Below the pieces are notes generated by a model. The model was given only the letters and a program-made list of their open reading frames with translations, did no database searches and was not told the DNA's origin. A stretch of 64,000 nt of DNA from NCBI GenBank assembly GCA_910589425.1, contig CAJUSZ010000002.1:1-64000 (forward strand). Reading direction: 5' to 3'. Made by a program: the position numbers and the translations under genes. The stretch is from an uncultured Muribaculaceae bacterium. GTDB taxonomy: Bacteria > Bacteroidota > Bacteroidia > Bacteroidales > Muribaculaceae. Below, piece by piece: positions 33,984 to 44,124 of the stretch. The stretch's first letter is position 1, and every line of letters begins with the position of its first letter.

Positions 33984-34745
33984 TCAGACGAGATAGCATT
34001 TCACCTGCCCTACAGGGAGCTGGCCCACGAGCATCAGCGGAATATGGGCTGCATCGGAGGAAATCCATGTATTCATGTCATCGCTTGATTTCTTCTTTCC
34101 CCCCGTAGTGAAATTAAAGATGATATGGTATGCGTCTCTTTTTGTCCCGTTTCTCATTTTTACCGTTGCTTTCCCCAATGATTTTACTGTGATGGTCTCA
34201 GCTTTTGATCCGGAGAAAACAGTGGCTTTGACGGCATGGCCTTTTACGAGTTTGTCATAGTCTATGAGACGCAGGTAATAGAAGATTGTGAGCATGTCGA
34301 ATACAGGTCCCTGGGCTGTTAGCGTCTTTGATGAACTGCTGATCTTCCCCTTTTTGTCTCTATACCGTTTGCAGTGGCCTGTTACATTTATTCCGGAATA
34401 TGAGTAAGATATATCGTCCATCCCATATTTACCCCCTTCGTGGGATATTTTCTTGTATCTTATAGGCTTGAATCCTGTTTTATTCACATCGGCGATAAGA
34501 GTGTCGCGGACCATGAAAAACCTGTCTGCCCACGGTTTGGTGCGTGCGGACAGCATTATCCGGTAGCGGTTGCCTTGTTGTCGGAGGGAAAGTGTGGCTT
34601 CTCCGGCATCTTTATGGATTAATCCCCATTTGTACGAAATGACGTAATGCAGCTTCTCATTTGCAAAGGTCGAGGCCTTTGCGTTGATGGACAGGAGTGA
34701 GAGCGTGGCTGCTATCAGGAGTGATAAAAGTCTGATGTTTTTCAT
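33984..34745 (-). CDS. Secreted DUF3108-family protein
   Basis: A 253-residue protein with a signal peptide (cut after residue 24, near NAKAS). The mature part is rich in beta strands and matches the DUF3108 pattern: LHYVISYKWGLIHKDAGEATL at its start, then GHAVKATVFSGSKAETITVKSLG and a WISSDAAHIPLMLVGQLPVGQV ending. Members are periplasmic and may fold like lipid-binding lipoproteins of the LolA type, but their role is unsettled. It is downstream of the trypsin-like lipoprotein and sprA on the same strand, separated by about 96 bases. A contribution to envelope transport is only a guess from context. Confidence 0.8.
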   Translation of the reverse strand: MKNIRLLSLLIAATLSLLSINAKASTFANEKLHYVISYKWGLIHKDAGEATLSLRQQGNRYRIMLSARTKPWADRFFMVRDTLIADVNKTGFKPIRYKKISHEGGKYGMDDISYSYSGINVTGHCKRYRDKKGKISSSSKTLTAQGPVFDMLTIFYYLRLIDYDKLVKGHAVKATVFSGSKAETITVKSLGKATVKMRNGTKRDAYHIIFNFTTGGKKKSSDDMNTWISSDAAHIPLMLVGQLPVGQVKCYLV

Positions 34746-34841
34746 AAGAATCTTTTATAGATAAGACAACCTGCGTTTGGTAAAGTTTACATAATGGTGC
34801 ATAGTGATAAATACGGATACACCATTATCCTGAATGTGATG

Positions 34842-35930
34842 TCATTCAGACTCCATGAGCTTTTTCAGGTGTTTCACCCTGACTCCGTAGTTGAATCCTT
34901 GAGTGCCGTTTAGACCTGCGAAGTTTATGGCTACAAGTTCTCCGTTACGGTTCACGACCGGCGATCCGCTGCTGCCGGGAAGAGCCGGGATTGTATACAT
35001 CAGTCTGTCTGTCGTATGCTGGCTCACGGTTCCATTGGTGAACTGGGATTTCAGTCCTTCCTCGGTCAGTGCGAGTGCTGGGCCGAGATTGAAGCCATGC
35101 ATATACAGTCTGTTGTTTTTATCCTCTTTGATTTTTGCCACTATTTTGTCGGTCAGTGAGTATGACTCAAAGGGATCTTCCGGAGCCGGGCTGAATATAT
35201 ATTTGCCGGCAGGAGTCCGTTTGTCTTTGAGCTGGATGAGTGCAAGGTCATTTTTTTCATCCGACCGGAGAACCACGCATTCCGAGAAATCTGATTTTTT
35301 TGTAACATGCGTGTCATTGAATGCGATGCTTATCTGATTGTGGTATTTTATCTCGGAATCATCCGGGCGCAGATTGTTCAGTTCGTGAAATGCAGATTCA
35401 GCCTCTCTCATTTCTTCAGCCTTGGCGTCGCGGGCATCCCTGATCGCATAGAAATCGGCATAACTTATATCTGGATTTATATTCGCGATCTGGTAGGCAT
35501 AGGAGAGTTCATCATATTCATTCTCGAGAGAACGGTAGGCAAATTGAAGAGAGCGTTTCAGTGTCTCTATGATTTTGCCTATCGAACGTGTTACGGACTT
35601 CATTTCAGCTGTGGAGTTGACCACATGGTTGTTGGTGGCTATGACGCCGGCGTCGTTGACAAAGAATCCGGTGCCATAGGATGTGGCGAGCGATACAGAA
35701 TCTGCTGAGAATGACAATCCCTGGATCTCACCGGAGTCATCAATACCGGAAAAGAAGAGAGATTCCCCGTTGGACAGCACGACTTCGTAGTAACTCTGGT
35801 TCTGAACAAGAACTACACCGGATGACTGTTCCTTTTCCAGTGTGCGTTCATCCTTCTGGTTGCATCCGCAAAGAATTACAGACAGCGATGTCAGTGCGAC
35901 AAGCAGCAATGATAATGATGGCCTGTTCAT
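34842..35930 (-). CDS. Trypsin-like serine protease lipoprotein
   Basis: A 362-residue protein. The ATG at 35930 gives a signal peptide ending LCGC, so Cys23 is likely lipidated; the frame is open to 35978 but that part overlaps sprA. A chymotrypsin-fold triad is visible: His in GVIATNNHVVNS (about residue 101), Asp in KNDLALIQL (about 227) and Ser in PGSSGSPVVNRNGELVAI (about 319). A charged helical segment of about 90 residues (KRSLQFAYRSLENEYDELSY...) is inserted between His and Asp, unlike DegP. No PDZ domain is present. It starts 23 bases after sprA ends and may be co-transcribed. It would act at an envelope surface. Confidence 0.82.
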   Translation of the reverse strand: MNRPSLSLLLVALTSLSVILCGCNQKDERTLEKEQSSGVVLVQNQSYYEVVLSNGESLFFSGIDDSGEIQGLSFSADSVSLATSYGTGFFVNDAGVIATNNHVVNSTAEMKSVTRSIGKIIETLKRSLQFAYRSLENEYDELSYAYQIANINPDISYADFYAIRDARDAKAEEMREAESAFHELNNLRPDDSEIKYHNQISIAFNDTHVTKKSDFSECVVLRSDEKNDLALIQLKDKRTPAGKYIFSPAPEDPFESYSLTDKIVAKIKEDKNNRLYMHGFNLGPALALTEEGLKSQFTNGTVSQHTTDRLMYTIPALPGSSGSPVVNRNGELVAINFAGLNGTQGFNYGVRVKHLKKLMESE

Positions 35931-35953
35931 GGAAATATGCGTTATGTGGTGTG

Positions 35954-38900
35954 TTATCGTGCCAGAGATATATTGCACGAAACCCCGTAGTTTGAATTAG
36001 TTGTCGGATATGCTGAGTTGCTCACAAGAGGCGTGTTGACCTGATGATCGAAGAATGCCGAGAGTGTTATACGTTTGCTTAACACATAGCTGGCAGTGAA
36101 ATTGATTGAAAGCGTCTGCGTGCCGGACGTAGCCTGGGTATAATTGCTTTCAATACGGCGTATCAAAGCCTGGTTGCTTGCCCATGAGAGGTCGAAATTG
36201 AGCGACAGGTCGTTGTTGACACCGCCTTGTTTCTGTCCTAATTTCAGCACTTTATTGAAGTTGGCAATTTTGTAGCCTGCGCCTACGGTGAGCTGGCGGC
36301 TGGTTGCTTCAACAACCTGTCCCGCCGAGGAATTCAGGGTCAGTGTTCTTGAGTCCCTGTATTCGCAATTCAGCGACAGATCGTTGTGGAGAGTAAGGTT
36401 GACACCGACCAGCGGAGCAAACTTCTCTGTGATGCACACTGAGGTTATGTTGAAAGGGGAGGACGGTATAGGCATCTGGGTCTGTTCGTCAAGAATGAAA
36501 CCGCAGTTGCCGTCAACCCCTATCCAATTGAGATAACTTCCGTATGAGCCGACAGAATATGTGCATTGATAGGCATGGCTTAGGGTAAATGTCTTGAACC
36601 ATTTCTTCATGTTGCCCATCTCCCGCAGACCGTCGTATGTGATTCTCCAGTTTGGTCTCATCGAGCTGAGCCCGGGGAAGTGTTCAAGAGTTATGCTGCG
36701 TATATTCTGTCCGCTGTATGCGGCGATGAATGCCGGTATAAGCACATCCGAGCTTGTTTCGGAGGTCGATCCGTTCGCAGGATTGTATGGAGTCCCGCCG
36801 AGTGGATTGCCCTCCATGAATCCATGAGACGGATATCGCATCCCGGAATACTGATTCTCGACGCGGGCTGCGGCTATAGGAATGTTCTCGAGAAATTTGG
36901 AAAAGGCATCCGATGCATATCCATTGTCAGCCTTGCTCGATTTCAAGGCGGAGGAGAAAGCCCAGTGGGTTCGGGTGTAGGAGCCGGTTCTTGATGTCGG
37001 CATGTCGGAATACATGAACTGGACTTGCTGTGTGCGGTTGTCCGTCAGGTTGGAGGTCAGCAGTATCTTAAGTCCACGGATCGGTTCGAGTGTAAGCTCG
37101 AAGTTGAATTCCGTGGTTTTATTCCAGATAGCCGGAGATGTCAGATCGTTGCCGGTCAGCAACCATCCGCGGTCGAGGGCGCGCTGCACGTAAGATTCAT
37201 CGTAGAAGCCGAAAGCGAAGTCAAGACCGGGAGCCATGGGTCCGTAGGAACGGGTCTGTCCGAATGCATTGCCTACATTCGGTGCGAATTGAGGCATTGT
37301 CATCGAATGTGTGGAACGCCACCTGAACGATGCGCTCCGGGGCATCATGAGGAAGCGGATGGAATGATCTCCGATCTCCTTCCATATATTCTTCTTATCG
37401 GCTTTATTGTTTTCGCGTACAGTTATCTTAAGCTGCTGAGATCCGCGTGTGAGAATCTCAACCGTGTTTTCATCGATCACTTTTGTCTCGAGTTTCATCG
37501 GTTGCCCATTTGCTACTGCTGATAAAAGCACTTTTTTTGTCTTCATGTTGTGTTTTACCAGGGTGGAAGTATCCGGAGACAACGTGATCGCACGTTCAAA
37601 TTTTTTAGGCTGATCCTTTTTCTTATTGCGTGCCGAGGCTGTGCTGCGTGCCGTGTTTGAGAAACGGCGGTTGATCTCACGCAGATACTTCGATTTGTTG
37701 TAGAGGGTCTCGAAGTTGAATCTCGCATCCGCATTCCAAGATGATTGGTTCTGGATGCTGTTGCCCATGTAAAGATCATCGACTGTGGCGCCTTTGTCCC
37801 ATCTGTAGGTTGAATTATAGGTTACGTTTCCTGTAAGATAGTCAAGGAATGGCAACTTTGAGAAAGGAGCGCGATAGGATGCCGTGAATGTCTGGTTATA
37901 GTTCCACGGTGTCCCAAGATGGCGGATGGAATTGAGGACAGTGTCTTTCCAGTCCCGGTATTTGTCAGGGAAAAGCCGTTTGTTGACAGCGCCGACTGTC
38001 TCTTCAATCCTTGCCACTGTATTTGAAGCAAACGATACGTTGAGCGATTGGGTCAGATTCCAGGTTATATTGAACTGACGGTCCCACAGGAAGTTCTTGC
38101 TGACTTGGACAGGCAGTTGGAAATCCACGTCAACCTCGCTCCTTGTCTGCTGCTCATAGTAGTAACGGGAGATGTTGGTGTAGAATGTCAGTGAGTTGAA
38201 CATCCATCTCAATCCCCAATCTTTCAGGAATTTGACAGTCTTACTTTTCCCTTTCAGCTTTGAGAATGGTTTCCAGTCTTTTATGAACGGGCTGTAGGAA
38301 TACTGGAAAGATCCACGATAGTCGCTCGTGTTTTCATATTCTGTTGTCGGATCCTCATTCTTCTGCTTGTTGAAAGAGAATGAGATCTGGAAGTTGGCCG
38401 GATCCCAGGGCATGGGATTCTTGCTGCGCACATCAAATCTGAAATTGCTCAGAGAGAAACTTTCCACAGTGCGGTGGGTTACCGCATAGCTTTTGATCGA
38501 GTCCTTTTCGTGTTTTGTAGTGGCAGCGTCGAGGGCATCTTTCAGAAGCATGTCCTGATCAAGAGGATTATATTTAGGAGTTGTGGTCTCGCTTGATTTT
38601 GAATAATATACAGGAGCCGACAGTTTCAGCTTCTCGGGAACAATGCGTCCTACATCACCCTGAAGGGCGATGTTGAATTGTTTATAGTCATCGAGTCTCC
38701 GTGCCGACAGTCCCTGATCTACGCCGCCGAAGCCGGCAGTCTCCATGTGGCCGGAGAAATTGACAGTAGCTATGTCTGACAAAGCAAGATTGACATTGGC
38801 TTTCGCGGCCCATCCTCCGCTTTCATTGAAGTCGGTTACCTTCAACTCGTTGACCCAGACACATCCGTCTTTGACTGAATTGGATTTGTTGCGGATGCCG

Positions 38901-41900
38901 ATAAGCATCACGCGCACATCCGACAGAGAAGGGTTGCCGAGAATGGAGACTGTATTACGTTCGTTGCTGCCATCCCTGCGTGAGAAAACATTTGTGAAAC
39001 CAACTCCTGAGGTTCCTGCGCTTTTTTCATGGTTTCGTTCCGATTTGATGTCGGTGAAAGCTTCAAGCGGGATGTCGAGGAAGTTGGAGATCGGCCATAC
39101 GATCTGACGGTCGGCGCTGGAGAGATTGTTGTAGTTTCCGGCGGGAGTCAGTTCGAGGGGAATCTCATATTCGTAATAATTGCTTTTGACGTCGGATCCG
39201 AGCCTGATGAACAATGCGAGATCTCCATTTTTCAGGTTGGTCTTGTCATCGATGAGTGCTTCGGCATGATTCCACATCTGGAGCCGGCGGTACACTCTGA
39301 GGTCGAGCTGGGTGTTTTTGTATATTCCCCGTGCATCACCGGGCTGCAATCCGGTTACTGTCATGGAGAGAGATTGCTCATTGAGTTGGGTGGCTTGCGA
39401 CTGGCCTGGATCCTGGATACGGTTGACACCAGGAGGCAACACATAGTTCACCGGAGTGCGTCCGGAGTTCTCCTCGATATTGACAATCGACATGTCGAGC
39501 TCGCCTTCAGCCGGGGCGTCGTTACGGCTGTTGAGGTTGAATTTATAGTCGCGCCATTCTCCTCTGACAAGCTCAAGGGTGGCGAAACGCAAATGGGTGG
39601 TCTCCTTGAATCCGGTCATGAACATACGGGCAAAACGTATGGAAGAGAAATCGTTTATCCCTCCGATAGTTTTATCAGGGGAGGAAAGGGGGATCTTGAA
39701 CTGATACCATACCACAGTCTTCGGTCCGGCCGGAGTGGTAACCCTGCTCTCCTGGCGGTCAGAGATATAATTCTTGCCTACGGCGAGATCTTCCGGACGG
39801 ATTGAGACTTTGTATTGGAAATAACGTTCATATTCATTCAGAGTGTTGTCCTGGTTTATGTCTTCCACGTCAGGAACGCTGCGCGACGACTGATAATAAG
39901 GATTGTCGCTCTGGTCGGGAGAAAGAGAGTTCCCTTCCACGCCGTTATAGTGCTTGTATCGTTCGATTACACCGGCTTTCTGATCGTCGTAATAAGGCGA
40001 GCGGAAGAAATGATAATTGTCTCCGGCAGGGTCATTGAAAGGAGAGAATGGGTTGTCTTGCATCTCGGAGATTGCTGCTGCGGAAAGTTTCATCCGCAGT
40101 TTATCGAGATATTCGCTATAAGTCGGGAATGTGAACTCAGCGGCATTGGGCAGACCGTCGAGACCCACGTCCTGCATGGGACGTGCGTTTTCTGAATTTT
40201 CAAACGCGTAAGTCAAAGAATTCTGGCGGCTTACCCGACCCCATTTTGTCTCAGCTATGAATCTGGTATCTCCGTCGATAGGAATGCCGTTCTCGTAGCT
40301 TTTCATCCCGTCTTTGAGTATGTCTTCCGAAATGTCTCCGAAATTGAAATATAGATCTCCCCCCTCGGTGTTGGGATTGTCCGGGTCGAGGAACGGGTCG
40401 AGCATCCAGAATTGCAGATACTCTACATTGGAATTCTCGAAATTTGTATTGTCTATTTTTCTCATTATGCCGCCCCATCGCTTCTCGGGGAACAGTAGGG
40501 AACCGTCATCAGCTATGTTGTCGGCATCAAGATTGTACGGGCCGCGCTCTTTAGGATAGAATGAAAGGTTAAGCGTCTGTATGTAGTCAGCTTCTCCGTA
40601 TGAGAGATCCCTGTTGGGGAAAATTTCGTTTATTGTAACTTCCCTCACGTATGGATTTGACATTTGCTCGGCGTCATTCTTAAGATAGCCAGGCACCATA
40701 GATGAGTTTTTCTGTGTGAAGAGGCGATCGATATAGTACCACGAAAGCAGCGCACGGTTTTTACCGTAATCGATGTTGTCAGACAGCAATGCTTCCGGAA
40801 ACAATGCTGAGTTTGACTGCTCGGCAGGGGTTGACGCGAGAAACCATGAATATGGTGAACGCAGATCCACACCGGTCTGTGTGGTCTCGAAGTCATCAAT
40901 GTAGCTTGAACCCTTGTTTGAACCGGATTTCTGCTTGTGGGGAATCAGATGTGCGAACTCGGCGGTAACGTTTATCGAAGATGGGGCGGTGGCGTTGATG
41001 GTGGGGACTTTGTTGAGCAGATTGGTCAGCCACATGAATTGCTTGTTCCAGCTGAGGTTCAGTCCCCACATGGTATTGTTGATCACCTCGTCGCCGATAT
41101 TGACTTTTTCAGTCAGAGCTTTCTCTGAGAAATGGAGGATAGTAGCGCCTACAGTAAGATCTTTATTGAACCGGTATTGTGCGTCAAGACCCAGCAGAGT
41201 CTTCCTCTGCATTGAGAACAGGGATTGGTTCTCAAGCGTAACGCTTACGTTTGTACCGGCATCGATAATGCTTTGGTTTGTGATCGTAACTATACCCATG
41301 CTGTAGTCCACGGTGTAGTCGCTGTTTTCAACCAGAGTGACACCACCGGCTGTAACCACAACCGAGCCACGGGGCACGTTCATGGCGTTAAGTCTGATCG
41401 TGGCACCTGATGATGCCTGATATTCTCCAGTAAGTGTGTATTTGTTTTTGTCGGCGAACTGGCGAGCCACCACAAGAGTGGAGTCATACAGCTCTTTATA
41501 GACGTATGGCGCGGCAATGTCAGGGTTCCCGATTTTTTTCTCAAGATTGGATCCGAATGGCTCCGCCACCGGGAAAATGATCTTACCGGTCGATGACTGT
41601 ACGGTATAACCCTCGATATAGTCGAAAAAACCGTCGGCGTTGGATTCCTGGTTTGAGTCAATACGGTCAAGGTTCATTACCTGAAGCAAAGGCTTGTCGG
41701 CAATTGAGCCTACCGGGAGATAATTGATCTCTGTTCCGGTTGTGTCGCTTAAGAATTTGATATTCAGCTTGAAATTTTTGCTTTGAAGCTGGTATGCTCC
41801 AAGCGAATAGACATTCTTCATCATCAGTTTCCACATCGGAAGTTTGGTGGAAACTGTGGTTCCGCGGAGCATCTTCAGGTAGAGTGATTGTTCGGTGGAG

Positions 41901-43414
41901 GAAACATCGGATGAAAATTCACCGACCTGATAAACTTTTCCCTGATATGTATATTCGTATGCCACTCCAAGAACTTCGTCGGAATTGAGAGCCGATTTAA
42001 GTGATATATATCCGAGAGTGGAATTAAGTGAGTATTCGGATGAGCTTAGAAGCCTGGCGCTCTCGACTTTCTCAAAATCCTGACCACCTCGGATCCCGAA
42101 AGCCTGTAGCGGCTCAAGAGTCTGTGTTACGAGATTGATGTTGCGTGCGTCGGGATACTGGTTCTTGATCACATCAAGGAGGTTGTTGGACAGATTCGAA
42201 GGGACTGCCTGCGAAGCGTTGGGTTGCCAATAATTGTTAGCCAGACGGGAGTTCTCGCCCAGATCCATGAATCCAACGAAGTTGCGGCTCTCGTTGTAAT
42301 TGTTCTGTTTGTTGGTAACCCAAACTTCTATTCGCGTGATGTTTATCCCCGACGAAACGTGGGGGAGTTTGGATGCGAACTGGTCGTAGTTGTCATAAAA
42401 GTATTGTGCAAGGAAAAAATGTCTGTTGGCATCGTAGTTGTCTGCCTTGACAGAAAATTTAGTTGATTGCACTCCGCCCTGGGTAGTTACGGTCTGGGAT
42501 TCACTGTTTTGCTGCGAGATCAGCCCGGTGAGCGTTAGCTTGCCGAACTGAAGTTTTGCTTTGGCACCGAAGAGAGCGGTTCCGCCTCTGATCAGCGAAG
42601 AACCGGTGGTCATGGAGACGTTTCCTGCCTCGATGCTTTTGATTATCTCATCCTCCTTTCCTTCGTAGGTGAGTTTGAGATTCTTGGAGTCGAAATCGAA
42701 AGTAGCGTCGGTGTTATAGCTCATGTTGAATTTGAGCTTGTCTCCGACTGAAGCATTGATATTGGCCTGTATCTTCTGGTCAAAGTCGAAAAATGTCTTG
42801 CGCCTTGATTTCAGCGAGAGAGCCGGATTGTCTGTCTTGTTGCTCTTGACACCCATGGAAAGCTGTATGGATCCGGATGTGGTGAGCCTGACGCCGCCCG
42901 GGCCGAAGATTTTCTCAAGCGGTCCGAGTGCGAAGTTCATGTCGAAGATATTGAACGCCTGCTTTTCTTTTTTCTCGAATATTTCGGAGTTTTTCTCCTG
43001 AAAATAGTCGAACATATCCTGACGGTTGACCATCTCATGATATTGTTCGGCAGTCATCATGTATGGCGTAACGATTTCCCTGTCTCCGAGTTTTGTCCTG
43101 ATCCAGTACATCCCGGTCTCAGGATCGAATTCCGCGGACGTCTTGATGTTCTCAGGGTCTCTCAGGTCAGCGACGAACTCTCTGGACGCATAATCAGCAT
43201 ACCCCTGCGGGACAGTGGTCTGGACGGGTGAAAGCATTAATATGCTGTCGGGAATTGCTGTTTTGTCGAGGTATGGAGTAGGTGGAGGAGGGGGCGGGGA
43301 GACTGTCAGCGGTGTTGCCTGCTGGGCTGGAGAGAAAAAAGCACCGGCTATTGCGCCGGCAACTGCCGCACAGAAAACAATTATAAGGCGTGGGATGTTT
43401 CGGCTTCGCTTCAT
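35954..43414 (-). CDS. sprA: SprA/Sov, outer-membrane translocon of type IX secretion
   Basis: A 2486-residue protein, the length of SprA. The N-terminus has a signal peptide or anchor followed by a proline run (SPPPPPPTP near residue 40). The body has repeated amphipathic strand-rich segments (about 2000 residues) and ends in SVSCNISLAR. Family hallmarks include SIQLSMGVKSN, LIRGGTALFGAKAKLQFGKL (about residue 275) and SSYIDDFETTQTGVDL near 840. SprA forms a 36-strand barrel that passes type IX cargo. It lies 28 bases after ruvA on the same strand, a neighbourhood seen in other Bacteroidetes. No porK-N, porU or porV is within the window, so completeness of the secretion system cannot be judged. 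Confidence 0.95.
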   Translation of the reverse strand: MKRSRNIPRLIIVFCAAVAGAIAGAFFSPAQQATPLTVSPPPPPPTPYLDKTAIPDSILMLSPVQTTVPQGYADYASREFVADLRDPENIKTSAEFDPETGMYWIRTKLGDREIVTPYMMTAEQYHEMVNRQDMFDYFQEKNSEIFEKKEKQAFNIFDMNFALGPLEKIFGPGGVRLTTSGSIQLSMGVKSNKTDNPALSLKSRRKTFFDFDQKIQANINASVGDKLKFNMSYNTDATFDFDSKNLKLTYEGKEDEIIKSIEAGNVSMTTGSSLIRGGTALFGAKAKLQFGKLTLTGLISQQNSESQTVTTQGGVQSTKFSVKADNYDANRHFFLAQYFYDNYDQFASKLPHVSSGINITRIEVWVTNKQNNYNESRNFVGFMDLGENSRLANNYWQPNASQAVPSNLSNNLLDVIKNQYPDARNINLVTQTLEPLQAFGIRGGQDFEKVESARLLSSSEYSLNSTLGYISLKSALNSDEVLGVAYEYTYQGKVYQVGEFSSDVSSTEQSLYLKMLRGTTVSTKLPMWKLMMKNVYSLGAYQLQSKNFKLNIKFLSDTTGTEINYLPVGSIADKPLLQVMNLDRIDSNQESNADGFFDYIEGYTVQSSTGKIIFPVAEPFGSNLEKKIGNPDIAAPYVYKELYDSTLVVARQFADKNKYTLTGEYQASSGATIRLNAMNVPRGSVVVTAGGVTLVENSDYTVDYSMGIVTITNQSIIDAGTNVSVTLENQSLFSMQRKTLLGLDAQYRFNKDLTVGATILHFSEKALTEKVNIGDEVINNTMWGLNLSWNKQFMWLTNLLNKVPTINATAPSSINVTAEFAHLIPHKQKSGSNKGSSYIDDFETTQTGVDLRSPYSWFLASTPAEQSNSALFPEALLSDNIDYGKNRALLSWYYIDRLFTQKNSSMVPGYLKNDAEQMSNPYVREVTINEIFPNRDLSYGEADYIQTLNLSFYPKERGPYNLDADNIADDGSLLFPEKRWGGIMRKIDNTNFENSNVEYLQFWMLDPFLDPDNPNTEGGDLYFNFGDISEDILKDGMKSYENGIPIDGDTRFIAETKWGRVSRQNSLTYAFENSENARPMQDVGLDGLPNAAEFTFPTYSEYLDKLRMKLSAAAISEMQDNPFSPFNDPAGDNYHFFRSPYYDDQKAGVIERYKHYNGVEGNSLSPDQSDNPYYQSSRSVPDVEDINQDNTLNEYERYFQYKVSIRPEDLAVGKNYISDRQESRVTTPAGPKTVVWYQFKIPLSSPDKTIGGINDFSSIRFARMFMTGFKETTHLRFATLELVRGEWRDYKFNLNSRNDAPAEGELDMSIVNIEENSGRTPVNYVLPPGVNRIQDPGQSQATQLNEQSLSMTVTGLQPGDARGIYKNTQLDLRVYRRLQMWNHAEALIDDKTNLKNGDLALFIRLGSDVKSNYYEYEIPLELTPAGNYNNLSSADRQIVWPISNFLDIPLEAFTDIKSERNHEKSAGTSGVGFTNVFSRRDGSNERNTVSILGNPSLSDVRVMLIGIRNKSNSVKDGCVWVNELKVTDFNESGGWAAKANVNLALSDIATVNFSGHMETAGFGGVDQGLSARRLDDYKQFNIALQGDVGRIVPEKLKLSAPVYYSKSSETTTPKYNPLDQDMLLKDALDAATTKHEKDSIKSYAVTHRTVESFSLSNFRFDVRSKNPMPWDPANFQISFSFNKQKNEDPTTEYENTSDYRGSFQYSYSPFIKDWKPFSKLKGKSKTVKFLKDWGLRWMFNSLTFYTNISRYYYEQQTRSEVDVDFQLPVQVSKNFLWDRQFNITWNLTQSLNVSFASNTVARIEETVGAVNKRLFPDKYRDWKDTVLNSIRHLGTPWNYNQTFTASYRAPFSKLPFLDYLTGNVTYNSTYRWDKGATVDDLYMGNSIQNQSSWNADARFNFETLYNKSKYLREINRRFSNTARSTASARNKKKDQPKKFERAITLSPDTSTLVKHNMKTKKVLLSAVANGQPMKLETKVIDENTVEILTRGSQQLKITVRENNKADKKNIWKEIGDHSIRFLMMPRSASFRWRSTHSMTMPQFAPNVGNAFGQTRSYGPMAPGLDFAFGFYDESYVQRALDRGWLLTGNDLTSPAIWNKTTEFNFELTLEPIRGLKILLTSNLTDNRTQQVQFMYSDMPTSRTGSYTRTHWAFSSALKSSKADNGYASDAFSKFLENIPIAAARVENQYSGMRYPSHGFMEGNPLGGTPYNPANGSTSETSSDVLIPAFIAAYSGQNIRSITLEHFPGLSSMRPNWRITYDGLREMGNMKKWFKTFTLSHAYQCTYSVGSYGSYLNWIGVDGNCGFILDEQTQMPIPSSPFNITSVCITEKFAPLVGVNLTLHNDLSLNCEYRDSRTLTLNSSAGQVVEATSRQLTVGAGYKIANFNKVLKLGQKQGGVNNDLSLNFDLSWASNQALIRRIESNYTQATSGTQTLSINFTASYVLSKRITLSAFFDHQVNTPLVSNSAYPTTNSNYGVSCNISLAR

Positions 43415-43442
43415 GTGTGTTCAATGGTCGGGACAGAGCCAG

Positions 43443-44024
43443 TCAGAGCATCTTCAGTGCCTGCTTGATGGCGTCTTCTGTTGAAAGCGACGGATCGGAA
43501 GCAAATAGCTTGTCGAGCGCTTTGCGGCTTTGCGGAGCTGAGAATCCAAGCATCATCAAGGCCGAGAGAGCGTCATCATAGATCTGTGGCGACAATGGTG
43601 TACTCGAAATTAACGTAGCGGCGCCCTCTTTTATTTTATCGCGCAAGTCTACAATGATACGCTGCGCGGTTTTGCCGCCGATACCTTTTACAGATTTAAG
43701 TGCGGAGTCCGCGCCGGTGGCTATGGCATTTTGCAATTGTTTAACAGTCATGGCCGATAGTATCAGACGGGCGGTGTTTGGACCGACGCCGCTTACTCCA
43801 ATCAGCAGACGGAACATTTCTCTTGTCTCGCGTTCGGCAAATCCATACAGCAGATGCGCGTCTTCCCGGATGGCTTCGTGAATATATAGCTTTGTGCGGG
43901 TCTGTCCCTGCAGAGCCGAATAATCAATCAGGGTGATGTTTATTTCGTAGCCGATTCCGTTGCAGTCTACAACGGCGGCTGCTGGATTGAGATCGGCCAG
44001 GATGCCTGAAATGTATTCTATCAT
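43443..44024 (-). CDS. ruvA: Holliday junction DNA helicase subunit RuvA
   Basis: A 193-residue RuvA, which binds Holliday junctions as a tetramer and directs RuvB. The OB-fold start MIEYISGILADLNPAAAVVDCNGIGYEI is followed by two helix-hairpin-helix motifs, LIGVSGVGPNTARLIL (about 76-91) and LKSVKGIGGKTAQRIIVDL (about 110-128), and a short C-terminal RuvB-binding domain (DALSALMMLGFS). Length matches the family. It is first in an apparent transcript with sprA. A minus-strand -7 box (TACTTTTGC, 44058-44066) lies upstream. recR diverges from it across about 100 bases, and the two promoter regions face each other. Confidence 0.95.
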   Translation of the reverse strand: MIEYISGILADLNPAAAVVDCNGIGYEINITLIDYSALQGQTRTKLYIHEAIREDAHLLYGFAERETREMFRLLIGVSGVGPNTARLILSAMTVKQLQNAIATGADSALKSVKGIGGKTAQRIIVDLRDKIKEGAATLISSTPLSPQIYDDALSALMMLGFSAPQSRKALDKLFASDPSLSTEDAIKQALKML

Positions 44025-44124
44025 CTTACGGCTATTTTAAATAAGCTCTTAATGTATGCAAAAGTAACGAAAAAAGATGAATCGAGTGTATGGACGGAGT
44101 GAAATTATTGCTAACTTCGCGCTC

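Noticed and set aside
35960..43440. Many long plus-strand open frames inside sprA (for example 39029-39805, 258 codons, and 37025-37522)
   Set aside because: All lie antisense to the sprA gene, whose frame is continuous for 2486 codons with family motifs. The antisense frames have no family motifs and odd composition rich in Arg, Ser and Cys.
43194..43484. Short frames around the sprA-ruvA junction on both strands
   Set aside because: They lie within the start of sprA and the end of ruvA and carry no independent signals.
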